Assembly: GCA_964596695.1 (NCBI GenBank)
Contig: CAZQVE010000001.1
Coordinates: 1-64,000, forward strand
Direction of reading: 5' to 3'
Length of the DNA: 64,000 nucleotides
Origin: UBA2112 sp964596695
GTDB lineage: Bacteria > Patescibacteriota > Saccharimonadia > Saccharimonadales > Saccharimonadaceae
The notes under the pieces are model-generated. The model had not been told where the DNA came from, did no database searches, and worked only from the letters and a program-made list of their open reading frames with translations. Of the stretch, positions 51,700 through 59,286 are shown piece by piece. Each line of letters begins with the position of its first letter. Positions within the stretch are counted from its first letter, which is position 1. The translations under genes and the position numbers were made by a program.

Positions 51700-51845
51700 A
51701 AGGTCACTTTTAGTGACCTTCAACGTAAGTCCATAGCTCGGCTCTGCGTGAAACGCAAATAGTCGAGCACAGTGCTCTAACCAGCCGCACACCAAGACTG
51801 GAATACGAGCACAGACGCACCTTACAGATAAACTTACCCGATTAC
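51700..51845 (+). other. Structured leader upstream of tRNA-Lys
   Basis: A hairpin AAGGTCAC/GTGACCTT at 51700-51720 opens the predicted transcript. GTCCATAGCTCGGCT (51730-51744) copies the 5-prime part of tRNA-Lys, while GCTCTAACCAGC (51774-51785) is the exact reverse complement of its D arm. GCTCG/CGAGC and TGCG/CGCA form further stems. Just before the tRNA, ACCCG-ATTA-CGGGT would trap the acceptor 5-prime strand. It may be a separate small RNA, a decayed tRNA or a tRNA-processing leader; not decidable here. Confidence 0.45.
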
Positions 51846-51922
51846 GGGTCCATAGCTCAGCTGGTTAGAGCACCTGCCTTTTAAGCAGGGTGTCGTGGGT
51901 TCAAGCCCCACTGGACCCTCCA
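51846..51922 (+). tRNA. tRNA-Lys (anticodon TTT)
   Basis: 77 nt: acceptor GGGTCCA/TGGACCC, D arm GCTCAGCTGGTTAGAGC, anticodon stem CCTGC/GCAGG with loop CTTTTAA (anticodon at 51880-51882), and T arm GTGGG/CCCAC. The CCA is encoded and shared with the following terminator. Confidence 0.96.
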
Positions 51923-51962
51923 TAGAAAAATCACCTGCCTCGCGTAGGTGATTTTTCTATGG
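51920..51962 (+). terminator. Terminator whose stem starts in the tRNA-Lys CCA end
   Basis: A perfect 17-bp stem from CCATAGAAAAATCACCT to AGGTGATTTTTCTATGG. The outer 11 bases equal those after tRNA-Pro; only the core differs. Confidence 0.88.
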
Positions 51963-52014
51963 CAAAGATTTCTTGAGCTTGAGCCTAAGACACGCCAGAG
52001 TGGCAAAACGCTCT

Positions 52015-53013
52015 CTACGCAAGCTTGTCGATCATATCTTGAAAAGCCTGTTCTTCACCAAATAGCCTCGCCAATTCGGCGGCATGCTCAATAACGCTAA
52101 AGTCAGCGAGGTCACTTGCATCTATACCATGTCCTAGTCTCCGAGGAACAGTAGACTTGAGCCCTCGTTTGCCTATCGCTTTATGAAGTTTCACTATCTT
52201 CTTGGGCGGATTTTTGCGGTCAATCATATCGTCTGGCGGTAATTTGGACAAAGGCACTCTATCGATCACTTCGCCCGCAAAAGTATTGGCTCGTATACGA
52301 CGAATACTTGTATCCGCCGTCGACAGGAACCCACTCTCGCGTTGTCGAACATGCTCGTCAACATCCAGCGGCCTGCCTAATTCTTCGCGCGAAAGCCACT
52401 CCATTTCATCATAAGCACGCTGGGATACCGTCGCGATTGAGAGACTTGGCCGCGTTTTTTCACCGCGCAAAGGACCGTCCCCGAATGGCATAGATGTTTT
52501 TATCGGTGGCTCCATCCAAAACGCAGGACTCAGCAATAAATCAATCTTTCTATCGGACATGTTTCTATTTGTTGGCCCTAGGCGCTTTCCGACAACATAG
52601 GTGGGGTGTAAAACTTCCCATCGGTCTCTGCTTGGTGTCTGCCAGCTCTTTGAAAAAGTCATGGAATTGAGGGTCGACACCCACACAAGCGTTGCGTCCA
52701 GTAGACGCTTTGACTGGCTATCGGCAGAATGAAATCGATATTCGTAATCATATACGCCGGCACTGCCCCCTTCCGCCTGTACTGCTCGCACCTTGAGCGG
52801 CTCGGCGACAGGCAGCGAAAGCGTGAAAGCATCCAACGCCCGCGATTCCCTTTGAGACTCTGTCTGTTCACGCTGTTGCTGTTCGTATACTTGCTCGGCA
52901 AGTGTCTGGTTCACGATTCCCTGTCTGGCGAGCTGCAGCTTTAAGTCTGCCGATGTCACTACATCAGGCAATGCATCAATTGAAAACCTCTGGATTTCGT
53001 TACTACTAGCCAT
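52015..53013 (-). CDS. Hypothetical soluble protein (332 aa)
   Basis: No recognised family. Residues 35-55 are a Gln/Glu/Arg-rich helix (VYEQQQREQTESQRES), probably a coiled coil. The middle is beta-rich, and the C-terminus is basic then helical. No membrane segment, signal or metal motif. GTGAG lies just before the ATG and TATACT farther up. No operon partners: tRNA-Lys on one side and a divergent beta-lactamase-like gene on the other. Confidence 0.6.
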   Translation of the reverse strand: MASSNEIQRFSIDALPDVVTSADLKLQLARQGIVNQTLAEQVYEQQQREQTESQRESRALDAFTLSLPVAEPLKVRAVQAEGGSAGVYDYEYRFHSADSQSKRLLDATLVWVSTLNSMTFSKSWQTPSRDRWEVLHPTYVVGKRLGPTNRNMSDRKIDLLLSPAFWMEPPIKTSMPFGDGPLRGEKTRPSLSIATVSQRAYDEMEWLSREELGRPLDVDEHVRQRESGFLSTADTSIRRIRANTFAGEVIDRVPLSKLPPDDMIDRKNPPKKIVKLHKAIGKRGLKSTVPRRLGHGIDASDLADFSVIEHAAELARLFGEEQAFQDMIDKLA

Positions 53014-53162
53014 GTCTCACTTTTCTGCCATTAGTATAATAAGTAGTTTACAATATGTCAAACTTAGTCATTATCTATAAATTCCACTGTCGACTTCTAG
53101 GGTATTATTTGCGCAAAATGACGCTTCGTCTTAAGATAGCTATTACTTAATCGGAGGCTGCC

Positions 53163-54050
53163 ATGGAGCATACGAACAATGCGCCAAACCTACTCAAAAA
53201 AATCATTGCCGCCGGGCTAACCGGCGCCGCGCTGACCGCTTGCGGAATGTACGAGAAAACCACCGCGGCCATAATGCCAGTTGAAACTATGCAAACACCT
53301 CGTGAATATAATGTCATCACACCAGCAGACGTTATCGAAGAAAGGCTCGAATCAGCATGGCACGACACCGCTTCGCAGCACGACAGCGATGTCGACATTG
53401 CCGTCTATGACCATAACAGTGGAGCAGTGGCACACTACACCAATACGAACGAAACCTTCAGCACTGCTAGCATCATCAAACTTTCCATCCTGGTCAAAAC
53501 ACTCCTGGACAACCAAGCAGATGGTAGCTCGGCGTTGAGCGAATCGGAACTGCAAAATGCTGTCCCTATGATTACCTACAGCGATAACAGTGCGGCCACG
53601 AGACTATGGAGAGAGGCCGGTGGCGCGTCCGGCATGCAGACGTTTTATGACCGAATCGGAGCTACCGACACGGAAACAAGCGCCAGCTGGGGGCTCACGC
53701 AGACAACTGCGTTAGATCAGCTACGCGTCCTCAACAGCGTGGCATATCCAGGCACCGTACTCACTCCGAGATCCGCCAAAGTCGCAAGCAATCTCATGGA
53801 CGACGTCATACCGGAACAGCGCTGGGGAATCAGTGGCGGCGTTCCGGCCGCTGTTTCATATGAATTAAAAAACGGCTGGCTACCAAACACGGACTGCACG
53901 ATTAATAGTATCGGTCACGTCCACGGAGAAGGTATTGATTACACGATTGCCGTGCTTACTAACGACAGTCAGTCAATGCGAGCCGGCATCGATACGATAG
54001 AAGCCCTAGCAGCGGTGACATGGAAAAGGATCGACACCCTTTCTGAATGA
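53163..54050 (+). CDS. Beta-lactamase-like serine hydrolase lipoprotein
   Basis: 295 residues. The signal ends in a lipobox-like ALTACG, so it is a lipoprotein. The class A beta-lactamase fold shows STASIIKL (SxxK), YSDNSA (SDN) and KNGW in the place of KTG; no clear Glu166 omega-loop motif is seen. It may be a DD-peptidase-like or wall-active enzyme rather than a resistance enzyme. Good Shine-Dalgarno (GGAGG) before the ATG. Confidence 0.85.
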   Translation: MEHTNNAPNLLKKIIAAGLTGAALTACGMYEKTTAAIMPVETMQTPREYNVITPADVIEERLESAWHDTASQHDSDVDIAVYDHNSGAVAHYTNTNETFSTASIIKLSILVKTLLDNQADGSSALSESELQNAVPMITYSDNSAATRLWREAGGASGMQTFYDRIGATDTETSASWGLTQTTALDQLRVLNSVAYPGTVLTPRSAKVASNLMDDVIPEQRWGISGGVPAAVSYELKNGWLPNTDCTINSIGHVHGEGIDYTIAVLTNDSQSMRAGIDTIEALAAVTWKRIDTLSE

Positions 54051-54057
54051 CATTGCG

Positions 54058-54528
54058 CTATTTTTCTCTTTTCGGCGTCTTCATTGTCAAGATATCATAT
54101 AGCGCATAGGCGACGGCGGCAGTGATAATAATTGACCTGTTTTTAACTAAAAACATATAAATCTTCGTACTGGTATCGTCAAGTGTCAGACTACCCCCAA
54201 GTGGCCCAAGTAGGAATGACGTAGCAAGCAACGCAAAAACTCCCGCAGCTACAAGCCGCTTCCACTTACCATGATTTGCCGGACCGCTAAAGAGCAACAA
54301 AACGGCCGGTAGCAATACCAACACTGCCGCTACGACGCTTTCGAGCGGAGGTGCGAACAGCTCAACTCCTGCTCCTTCGACCCATGGTGTCACGTCCGCC
54401 GTCCACATGGTCGACAACAGGTAGCCAGCACAAAGTGCCAGTCCCAACACGCCGAACCGGCGTCGTGTGATATACGTAACAACAAAGAGTACGGCGATGA
54501 CAATGAGAAGGATAACGACAAGGCTCAT
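54058..54528 (-). CDS. Multi-pass membrane protein, unknown
   Basis: 156 residues with about five hydrophobic helices and a short basic tail (TPKREK). Family unknown. TATACT at 54535-54540 ends 6 nt before the ATG: leaderless. Last gene on this strand before the ligase operon end; 90 nt from DUF192, so it is probably independent. Confidence 0.7.
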   Translation of the reverse strand: MSLVVILLIVIAVLFVVTYITRRRFGVLGLALCAGYLLSTMWTADVTPWVEGAGVELFAPPLESVVAAVLVLLPAVLLLFSGPANHGKWKRLVAAGVFALLATSFLLGPLGGSLTLDDTSTKIYMFLVKNRSIIITAAVAYALYDILTMKTPKREK

Positions 54529-54618
54529 GCTTACAGTATAACATCGGCGAGGCGAACGATACGAAAGCTTATCCTTATTTTCGAAGTAACCCAGTAGTTT
54601 AATGATTCCGGGGAATCA

Positions 54619-55086
54619 TTAAGGTCCTGCAGGTAACCCAGCCGGATCACCTTTCTTGATATGCGTTTTCTCTATCGTTCCGCTTGGCAGTTCGATAACA
54701 TAACGAGCAGGTACGTCAGACCGAAAGATAGTTGACTCGGATGGATTAGCCTCATCGTATGTCGAGGGAGCCACGTTCTCCTCCATGTGTACGACCGTTC
54801 TATCGTCGTTGAGCCATACGATATCGATGGGATAGTTCATATCTTTCATCCAGATTCTACTGGGAGTCCCCTCGGGAAAGACAAGCAACATTGCCTCGCC
54901 GGGCGGCAAGCTATCCGTGCCTGACAGTCCTTTTTGTAATTCCGCGTCGGTACGCATGATACTAATATGATAGCGAACGCCGGCCAACTGTAATGTCGAC
55001 TGATCAGCAGACATTTGCCACCACAGACCGGTAGCACCGATAGCAATCACGAGAACAACGACGACTGGCTTCACCCACCGAGGCAT
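54619..55086 (-). CDS. DUF192 family membrane-anchored protein
   Basis: 155 residues: one membrane helix (about 5-24), then a DUF192 domain with MRTDAELQKGLSGTDSLPPG, MLLVFPEGTPSRIWMKDM and DIVWLNDDRTVVHMEENV. Function of the family is unknown; small extracytoplasmic beta fold. Three nt after the RimK-like gene, so part of that operon. A hairpin (TAATGATTCC/GGAATCATTA) overlaps its stop. Confidence 0.87.
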   Translation of the reverse strand: MPRWVKPVVVVLVIAIGATGLWWQMSADQSTLQLAGVRYHISIMRTDAELQKGLSGTDSLPPGEAMLLVFPEGTPSRIWMKDMNYPIDIVWLNDDRTVVHMEENVAPSTYDEANPSESTIFRSDVPARYVIELPSGTIEKTHIKKGDPAGLPAGP

Positions 55087-55089
55087 CGT

Positions 55090-56001
55090 TTAGGCGCCTA
55101 CTTTATCCTTTTTGTTGCGGCGCTTAGCGTTCTGTTCGATGTACTCGATGATAGAGCTCGCGACATCGCGGCCGGTCACTTTTTCAATTCCAAATCCAGG
55201 GCTCGCGTTGACTTCCAAGACCAGCGGACCGCGTTTAGAACGCATCAGGTCGACACCGGCAACGTTGAGACCGAGTGCACGAGCGGCCTTGATAGCCGTT
55301 TTACGCTCTTCGTCGGTCAGCTTGACCGATGTACCCTCGCCGCCTTTGTGGAGATTGGAGCGGAAATCATCGTCAAGGCTCTGGCGTTTCATGCTGGCAA
55401 CTACACGGCCGCCTACAACAAATACACGAATATCGGTACCGGCAGATTCCTCAATAAACTCTTGTAACAGGACGTTGGTACCGTCCTCGTTGGTAATGTA
55501 AAGTGCCTGCAGTACCGACTTGGCAGCCTTTTTGCTTTCGGCCAACACCACGCCGTTGCCATGCGTGCCACGGGCGAGTTTGATGATAACCGGCGTGCCG
55601 CCGAGTTTTTCGAGCAGGTCATCGATATCCGTAGAGTTACGTGATACGACTGTTTTCGGAATGCCGACACCGGCTTTGGCAAGCAACTGCAGGCTGCGCA
55701 ACTTGTCGCGCGAACGAGCAATAGCGATAGAGCTCGATACGCTGTAAACGCCGCGCATTTCCAGCTGCCGCACGATTGCCGTACCATAACGGGTCATGTT
55801 GGCGGCGACACGCGGGATCACGGCATCGAAATGTGCAAGATCCTTACCGCGATAACTAACTGTCGGATTATTCCGTTCGATCGATGCATAGCAATCGCGA
55901 TACTTGACGACTTTTACATCATGTCCGCGTTTAATCGCTTCTTCTTTCAGGCGTTTGGTCGAGTAGTTGCCCGGACCGTTGGATAGAATTGCTATTTTCA
56001 T
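55090..56001 (-). CDS. RimK-family ATP-grasp amino acid ligase
   Basis: 303 residues, ATP-grasp fold of RimK type: RSRDKLRSLQLLAKAGVGIP, PVIIKLARGTHGNGV (Lys and loop), QEFIEESAGTDIRVFVVGG, and the metal site VLEVNASPGF. RimK adds glutamates to the C-terminus of ribosomal protein S6; relatives make other peptide tags. GAGGAG precedes the ATG. The start overlaps the retropepsin-like gene by 4 nt, the known RimK/Zn-protease pairing. Confidence 0.9.
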   Translation of the reverse strand: MKIAILSNGPGNYSTKRLKEEAIKRGHDVKVVKYRDCYASIERNNPTVSYRGKDLAHFDAVIPRVAANMTRYGTAIVRQLEMRGVYSVSSSIAIARSRDKLRSLQLLAKAGVGIPKTVVSRNSTDIDDLLEKLGGTPVIIKLARGTHGNGVVLAESKKAAKSVLQALYITNEDGTNVLLQEFIEESAGTDIRVFVVGGRVVASMKRQSLDDDFRSNLHKGGEGTSVKLTDEERKTAIKAARALGLNVAGVDLMRSKRGPLVLEVNASPGFGIEKVTGRDVASSIIEYIEQNAKRRNKKDKVGA

Positions 56002-56468
56002 ATTTTCTCCTCACTGACGATAGCCGCCTGTAGTGCATTAGACCGTTGCCGTTCCTTATCGCGCAGCGGTGAGCCCATCGAAACATCAACGATAAACTTG
56101 CGGTTGAGTGCGCGACGGCCGATCAGCACGGGGTATACCTGCGTGCTGCGGTCGGCAAGCGTAAAGGTGGCGCGAATACGGCGACGGCGGATGACAATAG
56201 ATAGCCGCACTTTGTAACGCGTCTGTTGATGCCCCATGGAGCTGGCCACGATGACGCGTTCATAGTGACGAAAAAGCTTCGTCACCTTCGCCGGAGACAG
56301 TTCGTTGGCAAAGACTACTTCGAGCCCCTCACTTGTCTCGCGCGTCGACAAAACACCGATAGACGATGTCTGGGCGCCCGTATCTATGCGAGCATGCGCA
56401 ACAACGCCAAGTTCTGGAAACTTGACTTTTTCTGCGCGCCCAATAAGTGTCTTTGTCTGTTGCTGCAT
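55998..56468 (-). CDS. Retropepsin-like RimB-type peptidase (COG4067)
   Basis: 156 residues. VVAHARIDTGAQTSSIGV carries the aspartic DTGA motif, and PVLIGRRALNRKFIVDV matches the family of so-called ATP-dependent zinc proteases that accompany RimK. These may trim or remove the poly-Glu tail. Overlaps the RimK-like gene (ATGA). A TATAAC box lies 7 nt before the ATG. Confidence 0.88.
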   Translation of the reverse strand: MQQQTKTLIGRAEKVKFPELGVVAHARIDTGAQTSSIGVLSTRETSEGLEVVFANELSPAKVTKLFRHYERVIVASSMGHQQTRYKVRLSIVIRRRRIRATFTLADRSTQVYPVLIGRRALNRKFIVDVSMGSPLRDKERQRSNALQAAIVSEEKI

Positions 56469-56500
56469 TACTATAGTTATAATAAATTTTCCTTAAATTG

Positions 56501-57406
56501 TCAATCGCCTATTAGATGTGTAAAGAGATCTGCGTAGACGGTCAGTTTCTCGTCAGTAAAGGCACCGGTGGCCACTTGCGGACTGGCATTGACTTCGAGT
56601 ATGACAACCTCGCCGGTCTGGCTGTTCGTCATGATATCGACACCGGCAATCTCGCGCGAGAACTCCGCTGCCGCTTCCCGGGAAATACGGCGGGTCGATT
56701 CATCGACCTCCTCGACCGGTACTAGCGATGCCTCGGCACCCTTGGATGTGTTGTTGAGATGCGATGATTCGTCGGTTCGCTGCCGCTTGATAATCCGCTT
56801 CACCTCACCGTTCGCGACTAAAAGCCGCAAATCGTACTCATTGGGCACGAGCTGCTGTGCGACGAAATTACCCGTATGCTGTTCGACGACCTTCAGTAAT
56901 TCGTCGGCACCGTTTACCACATAGTTCGCGTCGCCGCCCTTGGCATCGACTGCTTTGAAAACGCACGGAAACCCGAATTGGCTGGCAATAATATCCGCGC
57001 CCTGCGTCCACGATTGCCGTTCCACGAACACGGTCGGAATAATCGGCAAGTTCCGGCGCGCCAGCCGCGTATATTGTGTCAGTTTACTAAACGAAATAGC
57101 GTGATCCAGTTCGTGGCATATGTACTTGATGCTTTCTTGCCGCAAAAAATCAGCGATCGCGTACGCCTGCTCGCTGTAGCGGTAAAATGACTTGAAGTAA
57201 ACGAGGTCGTAGCCGCTCAATGAATCACTGGTGGAAATGCGTGTCGCGGTAATGTGCCCGGGCACGATAAAAAGCGCGATGTCGCGATAATGGCAGGTTT
57301 CGACTTTCGTATCTTTGAGCCGCGCCTCGATTTCTCGTACGAAGACTTGATTGGCTTCGACGGTCTCCGGGGCTTCGGCAGACGACAGTACTAGGATTCT
57401 CTTCAT
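56501..57406 (-). CDS. Second RimK-like ATP-grasp ligase
   Basis: 301 residues, a divergent ATP-grasp enzyme: FPCVFKAVDAKGGDANYVV, VPNEYDLRLLVANGEVKRII, IAGVDIMTNSQTGEVVILE and VNASPQ. The active-site metal ligands (Glu-x-Asn) are kept, so it should be active. The acceptor is unknown. GGAGGA inside the end of the upstream peptidase gene serves as its ribosome-binding site, with the ATG 1 nt after that stop. Confidence 0.86.
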   Translation of the reverse strand: MKRILVLSSAEAPETVEANQVFVREIEARLKDTKVETCHYRDIALFIVPGHITATRISTSDSLSGYDLVYFKSFYRYSEQAYAIADFLRQESIKYICHELDHAISFSKLTQYTRLARRNLPIIPTVFVERQSWTQGADIIASQFGFPCVFKAVDAKGGDANYVVNGADELLKVVEQHTGNFVAQQLVPNEYDLRLLVANGEVKRIIKRQRTDESSHLNNTSKGAEASLVPVEEVDESTRRISREAAAEFSREIAGVDIMTNSQTGEVVILEVNASPQVATGAFTDEKLTVYADLFTHLIGD

Positions 57407-57407
57407 A

Positions 57408-59216
57408 CTATTCCTCCAACATCTTTCGTAGTGTAGGCTCGACTATATCGCAAAATTCGCGTACCGGGAACTGCTTTGCGCCTTCGCTGAGCAGGCCGTA
57501 CCGGTGCAGCGTGACCATGTCGGGCAAATCAAACGAGCACTCGGCAAAAACCAGCGCCCGTTGCTGCTCGGTCATCCGCTCAGCGGCTGCAACGAACGCC
57601 GCCGTCTGCGCGTAGTTGAGCGGCTGGGAGTTGTAACCGCCATAACGACGGCACAGCCGCATGACCCGGCTCTCGGCAACGCGCACGCATTCTTCCTGTG
57701 GCTCCTGCGGATTGGCTGTGCGATACCCGTCGTAAAACGCCCGTATAGCCTGTTTTTCACCACCGCCGTCTTCGAGTACTTCCATGGCACGCATGTAATG
57801 CGGGCTATCGGGTCGATTCGCACCGAAAAGTTCGGCATGCACGAGATGTTCGACGCGCACGCTGCCCGCCTCGCGCAGTACCAGGCTTGAACGGCCGCGC
57901 ACCCGTCCGGCCAACCGCAGTGAACCATGGTTTTCGCGGGCGTTGTCGTGCTGATAGATATGTGCGATTTCGTGCGCGGCTCCTGGAACCGCGCCGACTG
58001 GTGCGGTCGCCTTGGTCAGTGTGCGATTGTAGTTGGCTGGAATCTCCAGCACACCCTCTGGCTCCTCGGCACCCATGGCTGATATTTTTTGGCGGATAAT
58101 CACTTGCCACAAGCCATCGGCGGCACGCTGAGGGCGGTCCTCGGTATACGTCTCGTCAGGCTCACTGCTCAATAGCTCGAGATGTGACAATATATCCTTG
58201 CAAAACGCCTGCATGCCTTCGGCATTCATATATATCCGCGACAACCGTCCGTGCTCTTCTGGAGTAAACCGTCCGCCTCGCACTTCACCCTGCTCATGCA
58301 AGTCGGGTGACGCGCCATCGAACAAGTCGTGCAGTTCCTGGTTAATCGCTGTCGGCACGCCATCCACGTAGGTAGTACCGTTGCGCAGATGATCGAGTGC
58401 TTCTATGTAATATCGCCGTACTTCCGGCCGCGCGTTCGCGAAGGTTTCGCCGGCCGGCCAGACCTCACGCAAGTCGCGTTTCATACGTTCATCACCGGCC
58501 GCGTTCGCCTGATCCCATGCCCACAGGACGTCAGGATACAGTTCGGCCAACTTGCCGTTGAGGACTTTCAGGTATAAGTTCGTAATGTCACGCTTAGCCT
58601 CTAATGTCAGATTGTCGCCATCCCGATGGTGTAGGTCGCGGCGAATCTTCAGACACAAATCGCGGTATGCCCCGAAAGATTGGACAGCATTGCGCAATTT
58701 GGCAGTGTCGTCGAACACCATGCCACGCGTGAAGTCAGGCGCCCCATCCGTACCCGCCGCTATCTCCTCGACAATCCGCGCCGTCGCCCACTCGCGCGAT
58801 TCCTTGGCAAGCCTCGCCAAGGTTTTACGGTCGGCCGTGCATGCAGCTGTGCGTAGCGTGTCCAGCACCGCAGCCGGTGAAGTAGTACCGTCAAACGACA
58901 TGCCTGCACCCTCGGCCGCCGCCCTGCCCTCGTCCGTCAGGAAATAGTCTGCTGTCATCTCGTGGCGAGATGCCAGGTATTTTGCCTCGTCCACAACCTT
59001 TTCGAGCGGTCGCTCCTCGTGGGCGTGTAGCTCATGGCCAGCACGGGTAGTATAGCGACCTTCTATCAGGTCGTTTTCGAACGCCAGTACTTGCTCACGT
59101 TCTGTCGGAGCAAGCGGCGTTTCGGGGTCGCGCGACAGCACAGCAAGATACGCGTCGATTCGCTCGCCCGATCGCGATGGGTAAAGCCTTTTTTCTTGTT
59201 GCAGTGTTTCGTCCAT
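57408..59216 (-). CDS. HExxH metallo-carboxypeptidase, DUF1704/MATCAP-like
   Basis: 602 residues. AAHEIAHIYQHDN near residue 430 gives a zinc HExxH site. About 35 residues later, LREAGSVRVEHL stands where the QEGLA motif of DUF1704/MATCAP carboxypeptidases lies (third ligand). A basic RVMRLCRRYGG follows, like the family's Arg-rich substrate site. The N-terminal 350 residues are helical and unassigned. Relatives remove C-terminal Tyr or Glu from proteins. First gene of the ligase operon, so it likely edits the same tails. M32-like peptidase is an alternative. Confidence 0.62.
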   Translation of the reverse strand: MDETLQQEKRLYPSRSGERIDAYLAVLSRDPETPLAPTEREQVLAFENDLIEGRYTTRAGHELHAHEERPLEKVVDEAKYLASRHEMTADYFLTDEGRAAAEGAGMSFDGTTSPAAVLDTLRTAACTADRKTLARLAKESREWATARIVEEIAAGTDGAPDFTRGMVFDDTAKLRNAVQSFGAYRDLCLKIRRDLHHRDGDNLTLEAKRDITNLYLKVLNGKLAELYPDVLWAWDQANAAGDERMKRDLREVWPAGETFANARPEVRRYYIEALDHLRNGTTYVDGVPTAINQELHDLFDGASPDLHEQGEVRGGRFTPEEHGRLSRIYMNAEGMQAFCKDILSHLELLSSEPDETYTEDRPQRAADGLWQVIIRQKISAMGAEEPEGVLEIPANYNRTLTKATAPVGAVPGAAHEIAHIYQHDNARENHGSLRLAGRVRGRSSLVLREAGSVRVEHLVHAELFGANRPDSPHYMRAMEVLEDGGGEKQAIRAFYDGYRTANPQEPQEECVRVAESRVMRLCRRYGGYNSQPLNYAQTAAFVAAAERMTEQQRALVFAECSFDLPDMVTLHRYGLLSEGAKQFPVREFCDIVEPTLRKMLEE

Positions 59217-59286
59217 GTGTTTGTTTTGGCTTATGCTTCTCTCAATGTAATCTTTTTACACCGGTACGTCAAGGAGGGCATCTCTG

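Noticed and set aside
51700..51845. RNase P RNA, tmRNA, SRP RNA or a T-box leader
   Set aside because: None of their conserved cores is visible, and the stretch is too short for RNase P RNA or tmRNA.
53163..54050. Antibiotic resistance beta-lactamase
   Set aside because: SxxK and SDN are present, but the KTG is KNG and no clear catalytic Glu loop is visible. Wall-active or regulatory serine hydrolases share this fold, so resistance is not claimed.
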